Notes: generated from the sequence alone by a model not told the origin. DNA of 8,357 bases from Methanosarcinales archaeon (GCA_012329085.1 JAAXQB010000261.1:1-8357), one strand, 5' to 3'; positions 1 through 5,770 are shown, counted from the first letter of the stretch. Translations and numbers: made by a program.

Positions 1-113
1 ATATATCGTCACTTTCTACACTTGTCAACATAGACAAACTATGGCTTGGAAATAATCATATATGCGATATCTCACCCATCCATAATTTTAATAGTAGACT
101 TGTTGCAAATTAA
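1..113 (+). pseudogene. 3' end of a leucine-rich-repeat protein gene, tail replaced by a small inserted element
   Basis: The frame beginning with the codon at base 3 is open to a TAA at 111-113 and includes LWLGNNHICDISPI, preceded by a Leu/Ile-spaced stretch (ISSLSTLVNI). The pattern L-x-x-L-x-L-x-x-N-x-I-x-D-I-S-P-I is the consensus of internalin-like 22-residue leucine-rich repeats, which form solenoid binding surfaces, often on exported proteins. The gene enters from the left edge, so its length and N-terminus are unknown. From base 95 the frame reads into the inverted-repeat end of the element at 95-209, which supplies the last residues (RLVAN) and the stop. If the element and one TA copy are removed, the frame ends five codons later, at ATT TAA (218-223), so the insertion lies very close to the native end and may not have destroyed function. 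The repeat motif is clear; whether the gene is functional is unknown. Confidence 0.6.
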
Positions 114-209
114 GGCAATTTATACCATAAATCGATATGCTGCGGTAAAATTTCACTTTTTTATAAATCAGTATGCTGCGGCAGTATAAATTATTACGCA
201 ACAAGTCTA
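95..209. mobile_element. MITE-like non-autonomous element with 12-bp terminal inverted repeats
   Basis: TAGACTTGTTGC at 95-106 is exactly complementary to GCAACAAGTCTA at 198-209. If the outermost TA on each side is a target duplication, the element proper has GACTTGTTGC/GCAACAAGTC ends. A second, subterminal inverted repeat, AATTTATAC (117-125) and GTATAAATT (184-192), lies inside. Between them are two direct 19-base repeats (127-145 and 163-181), both ATAAATC-two bases-TATGCTGCGG, with two mismatches. There is no open frame, so any movement would need a transposase supplied elsewhere. TA duplication is typical of IS630/mariner-like elements and also of some IS5 relatives; the family cannot be decided here. 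Confidence 0.6.
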
Positions 210-252
210 ATATACACATTTAAAAAATAATTTTTTTATATTTATTTTATAT

Positions 253-272
253 CTATTTTTTTTTAAAAATAG
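253..272. terminator. A/T hairpin with T-run, possible terminator
   Basis: CTATTTTT (253-260) and AAAAATAG (265-272) form a perfect 8-bp stem around TTTT, which gives a run of nine T on the + strand. Archaeal RNA polymerase terminates on such T-runs. It could end the + strand leucine-rich-repeat gene. The surrounding DNA is so AT-rich that the match could be chance. The rest of 210-360 shows only A/T tracts and an imperfect inverted repeat (280-291 with 352-363, one mismatch). Confidence 0.3.
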
Positions 273-360
273 TTGAAATCAATTGGGATTTTTAAAATCT
301 ATTGCTATAAACTTATTAATTTTATCTTTTTTAAAATAGAAAAAAAATATTAAATCTCAA

Positions 361-663
361 TTGTATTTTAAAAAACACCCTATTTTTTATAAAACTTGTT
401 TGATGGCACAATCATCATATTTATCTTCGATATATGGTAAAGATTTAATCTTTGAATGGTTATGAAATTCTTAAATATCCTTTAGAGATACTCTTTAATC
501 ATTTATAAATTTACTACTATAAAATGAAAAAACCTCATCTATATCCATAGAACTAATACTCAATTTAAGGTTTTATTATTTCCTTAATATTAATTTATTC
601 TGTTGAAAAAAAATCCTTTATACTTGCACCATAATTTTCTTCGAATATTACAGTTTTTTCCAT
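361..663 (-). pseudogene. possible decayed protein gene, family not recognised
   Basis: Reading leftward, an ATG at 663 opens a 22-codon frame (MEKTVIFEENYGASIKDF and four more residues) ending in TAA. After a change of frame, the rest reads as protein-like segments separated by single TAA codons: MDIDEVFSFYSSKFIND from 548, RVSLKDI, a 27-codon segment containing SLPYIEDKYDDCAIKQVL, then KIGCFLKY. The last four pieces share one frame, and acidic and mixed residues are frequent for DNA this rich in A/T. That fits a gene with several nonsense changes and a frameshift. I recognise no family. Chance open stretches in AT-rich DNA remain a real alternative. This is the only gene-like signal in 210-887. 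Confidence 0.3.
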
Positions 664-716
664 TCCAATCACTATTCACTTTATAAAATAGTATGTCTAA
701 AAAAAATAAAAAAAAT

Positions 717-738
717 GAGAAATTAATAAAAATTTCTC
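717..738. repeat. hairpin GAGAAATT/AATTTCTC
   Basis: GAGAAATT (717-724) pairs perfectly with AATTTCTC (731-738) around AATAAA. The same two arms recur at 7667-7685 next to the transporter gene, so this may be a second short interspersed hairpin. It lies about 150 bases beyond the stop of the RRM gene. It could act as an RNA 3' structure, but no adjacent T-run supports termination. The remaining sequence from 739 to 887 contains nothing I can support. Confidence 0.35.
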
Positions 739-887
739 TAACTCACTCCCAAGGAAAATGAATGTTAAAAAACTAGAATATATGATTTCAAATATTTATT
801 TTGAAAAATTAAAATATACTCAGTTTTTCATAAAATTATTTACCATATTTTATTTTAAATATAAATATAGTAAATGTTTATTTAAAA

Positions 888-1175
888 TTAGTAGCGTCTT
901 CCGCCGCCGCCACCGCCGCCGCGTCTATCATCTGTGCGAGGTCTTGCTTCATTAACTGTAAGTGTTCGACCATCTAATGTAGAATCGTTTAATCCATCTA
1001 TTAATGCTTTACCTTCATCTTCATCAGGAACTTCTATAAATCCAAATCCTTTTGATCTTCCTGTAAATTTATCTTTAATGATTGTTACGGTTGAAATGTT
1101 TCCATATGCTTCGCAAACTTCTTTTAATTGTTCTTCATCGACATCGTATGATATGTTACCTATGTATATGTTCAT
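888..1175 (-). CDS. RRM-domain RNA-binding protein with Arg/Gly-rich tail
   Basis: A 95-residue protein made of one RNA-recognition motif plus a short tail. RNP2 is IYIGNI (residues 3-8) and RNP1 is KGFGFIEV (42-49), whose aromatic residues stack on single-stranded RNA in this family; the rest fits the usual beta-alpha-beta-beta-alpha-beta order, ending at TLTVNEARPR. Residues 79-95 are RPRTDDRR, seven Gly, RRY, an RGG-like tail. The layout matches the small glycine-rich RRM proteins of cyanobacteria and other bacteria, several of which are cold-induced; RRM proteins are uncommon in archaea, so lateral origin is plausible (inference). The Gly tract is written mostly with GGC and stands out as a GC-rich patch in AT-rich DNA. 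The start is supported by AAGGT (1188-1184) eight bases upstream. It probably acts on cytoplasmic RNA; the target is unknown. Confidence 0.93.
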   Translation of the reverse strand: MNIYIGNISYDVDEEQLKEVCEAYGNISTVTIIKDKFTGRSKGFGFIEVPDEDEGKALIDGLNDSTLDGRTLTVNEARPRTDDRRGGGGGGGRRY

Positions 1176-1183
1176 AATATATT

Positions 1184-1220
1184 ACCTTATTTTAGTTTAT
1201 TTTTGCATATAATTTATAAA
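1184..1220 (-). promoter_or_regulatory. putative TATA box and Shine-Dalgarno of the RRM gene
   Basis: On the minus strand TTTATAAAT (1220-1212) resembles an archaeal box A. A start about 26 bases downstream would give a leader of about 15 bases. That leader would still include AAGGT (1188-1184), eight bases before the ATG and followed by AAT, close to the archaeal anti-SD complement AGGTGAT. Assignment is by eye; TATA-like strings are frequent here. Confidence 0.4.
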
Positions 1221-1247
1221 ATTATATGTGGAGAGACATTTTAAATA

Positions 1248-1293
1248 GCTTGTTCAGAATGAACAAGTGTTTGCTCATTTAAATCAAATGAGC
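1248..1293 (-). repeat. two adjacent copies of the interspersed palindromic repeat
   Basis: The first hairpin on the + strand is CTTGTTCA (1249-1256), loop GAA, TGAACAAG (1260-1267). The second is GCTCATTT (1273-1280), loop AAATC, AAATGAGC (1286-1293). Read on the minus strand, both fall in register with the cluster at 3613-3823, with AAC before each left arm, and the copy at 1248-1268 is followed by T-A-T-T-T-A-A-A-A. Compared with the consensus, that copy changes three base pairs on both sides of the stem, keeping it paired. The pair sits about 75-120 bases upstream of the RRM start, in the same orientation as that gene. Confidence 0.7.
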
Positions 1294-1653
1294 GTTATCT
1301 CTATATTTGTATTGAAGATTTATGCTGGAATTCATTCAATTTTCAAGTTTGGTTGCATCAGTATCTATTAATCGCACATATCATCAAAGTAAAGCATTAC
1401 ATTACATCCATTGATATTCTACCATAATTTCCATTTATGCGGACTTTTCCATCTACTCGATTTTCCATTAAATTTTCTTATTTGAGCTACCTATACTGAT
1501 ATCTTTCAATTTCAGTAGGCAATAATATTAATGTATTAATAGCATATAAATTTATTGATTATCAATATAAATAAAAGTTTATTTAAAAATTGTGTTATTC
1601 ACAATATAAAATGACTCTTTCATTTTTAAATGTATGCATATTTTTATTAAAAA
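1294..1653. other. gene-free stretch between the RRM gene and tfuA
   Basis: No intact gene is visible in these 360 bases. On the minus strand between about 1470 and 1340, two frames carry short protein-like pieces (an ATG frame reading MENRVDGKVRINGNYGRISM, and an overlapping frame with VAQIRKFNGKSSRWKSPHKW and NVMLYFDDMCD), each broken by stops. They could be traces of a decayed gene, but this is weak. TACTGA and TCAGTA (about 1494-1517) make a small inverted repeat. A terminator-like hairpin at 1585-1605 is listed separately. Confidence 0.4.
1585..1605 (-). terminator. terminator-like hairpin downstream of tfuA
   Basis: On the minus strand ATTGTG (1605-1600) pairs with CACAAT (1594-1589) around AATAA, and TTTT follows directly. 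It lies about 50 bases after the tfuA stop. A T-run after a short stem is compatible with termination of the ycaO-tfuA transcript. The stem is only six base pairs, so confidence is modest. Confidence 0.4.
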
Positions 1654-2331
1654 TTAATCCAATAGCATCTCTTTAACCCGATTAAGCACTAATATTGCAT
1701 CTTCCTTTTTCACATCAACTCCTTGTTCTATACAATATTTATATAAAATTTCACCCCTCTCAAAAGATAGCACTTCCTTTTGAACAGATTGTTTAATTAT
1801 CCAATGATATGTCCTTTCAGAATAATGCGTTTCTTTTGCAATACGACACACCGCCTCACATACAATCTCATCAATTACACTATTTCTCAATGCCTTATTC
1901 AAAGATTCCCTTATATTTACCATAGGATTTGACATAGATTCAAAAGTTTCAGGATTAACACTCACTGCAACTTCATCATCATCTTCAATCGTACCATCCG
2001 CATACCAATGATATATTTTACCAACCCCTTCCATTCCATGTACTGCAAGCTCTGATGCACGAAGTGCCCCCATGCTACCACCCCCTATGATTGTAACACC
2101 ATTTTTAATTCCAGTCAATATCTCCCTATGCGAAACAGTAGTTTTATTAAAAAACATTCCATCAACAATTCCAATAATTGTGTATCCATTTTCAAAAGCT
2201 TTTTTAACATCACATCGAACAATAGGCGGCAAATAATCTATATCAAGTATTTTCTTTGCCTCTTCAATACTTATGCTTGTGCCTAAAAACACCAAAGCTT
2301 TAATATCCTTTTTATTCACATTACACGCCAT
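1654..2331 (-). CDS. tfuA: TfuA-like protein for McrA-glycine thioamidation
   Basis: A 225-residue cytoplasmic protein that works with YcaO to turn a glycine of the methyl-coenzyme M reductase alpha subunit into thioglycine; TfuA is thought to deliver or release the sulfur. Family marks are VFLGTSIS (14-21), an IVDGMFF strand (55-61), VSHREIL (66-72), the signature GGGSMGALRASEL (83-95) and DGTIEDDDEVA (112-122). The C-terminal third is helical and variable, as in relatives. The frame could begin at a TTG (2349), but the ATG at 2331 is preferred: it gives a start closer to the family, which normally opens straight into the first strand. Even so, about ten residues precede that strand. It overlaps the end of ycaO by 11 bases, indicating co-transcription and probably coupled translation. 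Methanogens and their relatives are the usual owners of this pair. Confidence 0.9.
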   Translation of the reverse strand: MACNVNKKDIKALVFLGTSISIEEAKKILDIDYLPPIVRCDVKKAFENGYTIIGIVDGMFFNKTTVSHREILTGIKNGVTIIGGGSMGALRASELAVHGMEGVGKIYHWYADGTIEDDDEVAVSVNPETFESMSNPMVNIRESLNKALRNSVIDEIVCEAVCRIAKETHYSERTYHWIIKQSVQKEVLSFERGEILYKYCIEQGVDVKKEDAILVLNRVKEMLLD

Positions 2332-3541
2332 TTTTCCATTTATTACCAACTCTCATTCGCATTCCAATTCGTTCACGATCAACGGTATATACTTCAAATC
2401 CAGGAATAATCAATCGCACAACAAAAGTACCAATATTTTCTTTTGAAAGATTTATCACCACAACATTTTTTGAAATATGCTTTATTTGATTTAATACAGT
2501 TTCAATATTTTTAAAAGGCATATTGCATGAAATATCTTTAAGCTTTGAACTTTGAATGGTTTCACCTTGTTTATACCATATTTTATTTAATCGTTTCATT
2601 CGCTCATGCCCCACAGTTCGCACAAACTTCTCTCTATCGGTATCTTCTCTTGTTCCATGAATTTGAACAAGCCTCGATTGTGCAACTTCTGTAATTGCCC
2701 TTCTAATTGCAATTTCAGGATTTAAATGAGAGCCTGCCCCCATCACAAGAAGTGCAGGATCTTTTAATTTAAGATCATCTGTTGAAGCAACAACTGTTGT
2801 AATATCTGTGTCGTGTGATAATAACCATAATCTAAGCTCAATATCAGCATTTTTAAATTTATTGAAAAGTGTAAAATTTATGCTATTTTCATTATCAAGT
2901 ATAATCTCTTTTCCAGAATTTCTATTAAATTCTGCAATACTTAATGCATCTCTTTCAACTACTTCTAAAAGTCCATGCAATATCGCCTCTTCTATTGTAT
3001 TTCCTGCAGCAAGTCCATTAGTATTACTTCTAAATAATTTAGAAGATTGTTCTGAATCATATGGGTGATATACAGCATTACTTGGTACAAATACACTTTC
3101 TTTATTAAGTAAATCCCATCCTTCTGTCCATTCAATATTTGTATTATTGATGAGTTTACCAGGTAAAGTTAAATGTATGGGATTAATTGTATTATGGGAT
3201 TCTTGTATTTTTTCATATGAATCAATAAACTTATCTTTCGTTTGTAATCCATTTGGCTCTGCATATGCACGCTCAAACCCTTCCATTATTGCAGATATTC
3301 TTGCATGAGATTCAGTAATCCCTTTTCCAGAATATATGGAAATCGCACCTTTCATAGCAATAGGTCTTATTGTAGAAAATACAGGAATTCCAATTCTATC
3401 AAGATGTGTTATATTTGCAATACGCGTTATGCCAATTTTTTTTAAATGGGGTGTTATATTGAGCAGGGTGTCATTTTCATCATGCACAAATTGAGTTCCA
3501 TTTTTGTACAACAATGATTGATTAAGCGATATTTTAGACAT
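2321..3541 (-). CDS. ycaO: YcaO-type ATP-dependent enzyme (McrA-glycine thioamidation)
   Basis: A YcaO enzyme of 406 residues. The family activates a backbone amide with ATP; in methanogens it installs the thioglycine of McrA together with TfuA. ATP/Mg-binding segments are visible: GKGITESHARISAIMEGFER (72-91), with the S-x3-A-x2-E-x2-E/R pattern, SNTNGLAAG (172-180), EEAILHGLLEVVERDA (184-199), and RRAITEVAQSR further on. The C-terminus ends in a PGFEVYTVDRERIGMR region, like archaeal members and unlike the Pro-rich end of azoline-forming YcaOs. The same frame extends upstream to an ATG at 3688, but those 49 residues are translated repeat DNA, unlike any YcaO N-terminus, so MSKISLNQ at 3541 is chosen. 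No Shine-Dalgarno precedes it; a TATA-like string about 30 bases away suggests a nearly leaderless message. First gene of an operon with tfuA. Confidence 0.93.
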   Translation of the reverse strand: MSKISLNQSLLYKNGTQFVHDENDTLLNITPHLKKIGITRIANITHLDRIGIPVFSTIRPIAMKGAISIYSGKGITESHARISAIMEGFERAYAEPNGLQTKDKFIDSYEKIQESHNTINPIHLTLPGKLINNTNIEWTEGWDLLNKESVFVPSNAVYHPYDSEQSSKLFRSNTNGLAAGNTIEEAILHGLLEVVERDALSIAEFNRNSGKEIILDNENSINFTLFNKFKNADIELRLWLLSHDTDITTVVASTDDLKLKDPALLVMGAGSHLNPEIAIRRAITEVAQSRLVQIHGTREDTDREKFVRTVGHERMKRLNKIWYKQGETIQSSKLKDISCNMPFKNIETVLNQIKHISKNVVVINLSKENIGTFVVRLIIPGFEVYTVDRERIGMRMRVGNKWKNGV

Positions 3542-3566
3542 ATGTATTAAATAAATGTACTTACAG

Positions 3567-3580
3567 CTTTTATATATTTT
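3567..3580 (-). promoter_or_regulatory. putative TATA box of the ycaO-tfuA operon
   Basis: The minus strand reads AAAATATATAAAAGC, an archaeal box A-like string centred near 3573. Initiation about 26 bases downstream falls near 3547, only a few bases before the ATG at 3541. That fits the lack of a Shine-Dalgarno sequence and places the start site outside the palindrome cluster, which would then lie just upstream of the promoter. Confidence 0.4.
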
Positions 3581-3612
3581 GATATACTTGTATCGTATGT
3601 TGAACTCGAGAT

Positions 3613-3823
3613 AACGCTCATTTGTTCCAAATGAGCTATCAAAGATTTTCTTAAACTCATTCTGAAAAGTTTGAGTGATTACGCCCATTCATTCCGAATG
3701 AGCTTTCCAAATGAGAAAACGCGTGTTCATTCTAAACAAACAAACGCTCATTCGTTCCGAATGAGCTGTTGAAAATCAAAGATTTTCTCCAACGCTCATT
3801 CGTTCCGAATGAGCTATTGAAAA
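3613..3823 (+). repeat. cluster of palindromic interspersed repeats
   Basis: Clear 21-base hairpins lie at 3616-3636 (GCTCATTTG, TTC, CAAATGAGC), 3683-3703 (GCCCATTCA, TTC, CGAATGAGC), 3746-3766 and 3794-3814 (both GCTCATTCG, TTC, CGAATGAGC). Degenerate copies are at 3655-3676 and 3721-3741, with a half copy at 3707-3715. Most full copies are preceded by AAC or AC. The last two are followed by TGTTGAAAA or TATTGAAAA and repeat with a 48-base period. Between them is a second hairpin, GAAAATC, AAA, GATTTTC (3771-3787); its right half also recurs after the first copy (3639-3650). The cluster fills most of the space between the divergent ycaO and cgi121 genes. Not a CRISPR: spacing is irregular and the repeats are perfect palindromes. 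Confidence 0.85.
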
Positions 3824-3945
3824 ATTTCCCTCTGTATATAACTTTATAAGTTATATGCTATAAAAAAATTATTTAAAATAGAAATTAAAATTTTCTATCG
3901 ATGCATAAATTTTTTGAAATACAAACTCCTTTGGAATGCAATATA

Positions 3946-3953
3946 TTTATAAA
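3946..3953 (+). promoter_or_regulatory. putative TATA box giving a leaderless cgi121 start
   Basis: TTTATAAA lies about 26 bases before the ATG at 3975, the usual archaeal distance from box A to the transcription start. The message would then begin at or next to the start codon, fitting the absence of a Shine-Dalgarno sequence there. This is one of several A/T-rich strings (another is near 3850), so it supports but does not prove the chosen start. Confidence 0.35.
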
Positions 3954-3974
3954 TTAAAACAACAAATAAAATAC

Positions 3975-4481
3975 ATGAAATTTGAAATTATAAGTGGAAC
4001 TGTTTTTATTGAAAATCTTAACTCTTTTTTAAAAATATTAAATGAAATATCAATTAAGCACAATGTAAAAATTCAAGGAATGGATGCTAATAAAATTGCA
4101 GGAGAAACGCATATTCAGTTTGCTATTGATAAAGCTTGTTTATCAATGAAAATGGGAAAAAACATAGCAAAAGACATGGGTATTGAAATTATGCGATATG
4201 CATCAGGCAAACGGCAAATAATGGATGCCTTTTCAATAGGTCTTTACGAAGGAAAAAATGATGTGATATTTATAATATTTGGGAATGAAATAAATAAAAT
4301 AACAAATACAATTGATGAAATTAAAACAATTATTTATGAAAAACCATTGCTCGATTATACTTATTCAAAAAAAAATAAAATAATGGAGCAATTTAATATT
4401 ACAGATTGTGAAATTAAAGCCGTAGGAATTGAAAAAATTGCATTACTTGTTATTGAACGCGTAGCACTTGCAGATTTATAA
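3975..4481 (+). CDS. cgi121: KEOPS complex subunit Cgi121
   Basis: A 168-residue member of the Cgi121/TPRKB family. KEOPS (Kae1, Bud32, Pcc1, Cgi121) transfers threonylcarbamoyl to A37 of ANN-decoding tRNAs to form t6A; Cgi121 binds Bud32 and recruits tRNA through its CCA end. Family landmarks are the short N-terminal strand FEIISGTV, QGMDANKIAGETHIQFAIDKA (35-55), the core GKNIAKDMGIEIMRYASGKRQI (61-82) followed by a helix ending GLYEG, and the C-terminal IEKIALLVIERVALADL, whose pattern is shared by archaeal members. The frame also has an ATG at 3936, adding 13 residues (MQYIYKLKQQIKY) not expected at this family's N-terminus; 3975 is preferred, supported by a well-placed TATA string. No other KEOPS gene is in the window. 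It is divergent from ycaO and convergent with enolase. Confidence 0.88.
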   Translation: MKFEIISGTVFIENLNSFLKILNEISIKHNVKIQGMDANKIAGETHIQFAIDKACLSMKMGKNIAKDMGIEIMRYASGKRQIMDAFSIGLYEGKNDVIFIIFGNEINKITNTIDEIKTIIYEKPLLDYTYSKKNKIMEQFNITDCEIKAVGIEKIALLVIERVALADL

Positions 4482-4493
4482 TTTCTTGATCTT

Positions 4494-5762
4494 TTAAAAT
4501 TTAGAATATTGTGCAACACATCCAAGTTCTTCTTCAATTCTAAGTAATTGATTATACTTAGCTGTTCTTTCACTTCGTGCAGGTGCACCAGTTTTTATTA
4601 AATCTGCACCAATTGCAACTGCAATATCTGAAATCATTGTATCTTCGGTTTCTGCAGATCTATGGCTTACAACTACACTATATCCATTTCTTAATGCAAG
4701 GTTTGCTGCATTAAATGCTTCTGTAATTGTTCCTATCTGATTGATTTTTAAAAGTAATGCATTTGCGGCATCCATCTCAATACCACGGGCAAGTCTATTT
4801 ACATTTGTCACAAATAAATCATCGCCCACTATAAGTGTGTCATCCCACAATTCATTAGTAAGTGCTGCAAAATGTTTAAATGATTCTTCCTCAAATGGAT
4901 CTTCAATTAATGCAATAGGATAAGTATCTGCAAGCTCAATATAATAATCAATAAGTTCTTCGGGCAATAATCGTTTCCCATCAATTAAATAATTGGTACC
5001 ATCATAGAACTCGGATGCTGCCGCATCAATTCCTATTGTAATTTCATTATATGAATATCCTGCTTCTTCTATTGAAGCTAAAAATGAATCTAATGCATCA
5101 TAAGTTAAATCGATTGGTGGTGCATATCCGCCCTCATAGCCAACATTAGTTGCAGAATTGCCATATTTTTTAGTAAGTATATCACTAAGTGCATGATATA
5201 CTTCTGTACCCATTCTAATTGCCTCCATATATGATTTGGCACCTTTTGGTTGAATCATAAACTCTTGTATTGCAAGATTATTGCCTGCGTGTTTTCCACC
5301 ATTTAATAAATTCATAGTAGGAATTGGCAATTTAAATGCATCTATCCCTCCAAGATATCGATAAAGTGGTATATTAAGTGAATCTGATGCTGCTTTTGCT
5401 ACTGCCATAGATACGCCAAGTATCGCATTTGCACCAAGATTAGATTTATTATCGGTTCCATCTAATAAAATTAAAAGGCTATCTATTTCTCGTTGATTTC
5501 TAACATCAAGTCCAATTAATTCATCTTGTATGGTTTCGTTTACATTTAAAACGGCATTTATTACACCCTTTCCACAATATCGCTCTCCTCCATCTCTAAG
5601 TTCAATTGCTTCATTTGCACCAGTTGATGCACCAGATGGTACGCTTGCTCTTCCAAATCCACATTTTGTAGAGATATCTACTTCTATAGTGGGGTTTCCA
5701 CGAGAATCTAAAATTTCTCGTGCACGGATATTTTTAATTTCATATAAACTATTGTCGTACAT
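4494..5762 (-). CDS. eno: enolase (phosphopyruvate hydratase)
   Basis: Enolase interconverts 2-phosphoglycerate and phosphoenolpyruvate in cytoplasmic glycolysis and gluconeogenesis; in methanogens mainly the biosynthetic direction. At 422 residues it is full length. Visible sites: mobile loop SGAST (43-47), His158 in NGGKHAGNN, Glu167 in IQEFM, Mg ligands Asp246 (IGIDAAASEF), Glu287 (LIEDPFEEE) and Asp314 (VGDD), catalytic Lys339 (LLKINQIGT), the SHR triad 366-368 in SHRSAETEDT, and Lys390 in IKTGAPARSER. Odd point: the usual GDEGG around the catalytic acid reads GYEGG, so Glu210 (yeast Glu211) is kept but the preceding Asp is Tyr209. AAGGAA ends eight bases before the ATG, confirming the start. 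Its 3' end meets cgi121 head-on with 12 bases between stops, so the two transcripts probably overlap or end in each other. Confidence 0.97.
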   Translation of the reverse strand: MYDNSLYEIKNIRAREILDSRGNPTIEVDISTKCGFGRASVPSGASTGANEAIELRDGGERYCGKGVINAVLNVNETIQDELIGLDVRNQREIDSLLILLDGTDNKSNLGANAILGVSMAVAKAASDSLNIPLYRYLGGIDAFKLPIPTMNLLNGGKHAGNNLAIQEFMIQPKGAKSYMEAIRMGTEVYHALSDILTKKYGNSATNVGYEGGYAPPIDLTYDALDSFLASIEEAGYSYNEITIGIDAAASEFYDGTNYLIDGKRLLPEELIDYYIELADTYPIALIEDPFEEESFKHFAALTNELWDDTLIVGDDLFVTNVNRLARGIEMDAANALLLKINQIGTITEAFNAANLALRNGYSVVVSHRSAETEDTMISDIAVAIGADLIKTGAPARSERTAKYNQLLRIEEELGCVAQYSKF

Positions 5763-5770
5763 TATTGAAG

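Noticed and set aside
361..663. Stop-codon recoding (TAA or TAG read as an amino acid) to explain interrupted frames
   Set aside because: All intact genes here end in TAA, and pyrrolysine recoding would involve TAG only; decay or chance is simpler.
758..955. Plus-strand frame of 65 codons with AAGG before an ATG
   Set aside because: Its 3' third is antisense to the Arg/Gly tail of the RRM gene (giving an Arg/His-rich end), and the rest is low-complexity Phe/Lys/Tyr translation of A/T DNA.
934..1212. Plus-strand frame antisense to the RRM gene
   Set aside because: Shadow of the RRM coding sequence; no domain and the minus frame is unmistakable.
2808..3068. Plus-strand frame inside ycaO
   Set aside because: Antisense shadow of a strongly conserved coding region.
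3613..3823. CRISPR array
   Set aside because: Repeats are short perfect palindromes with irregular spacing, and the spacers themselves are repeated; no cas genes nearby.
4361..4588. Minus-strand frame spanning the cgi121/enolase junction
   Set aside because: Overlaps both real genes in other frames and has no recognisable domain.
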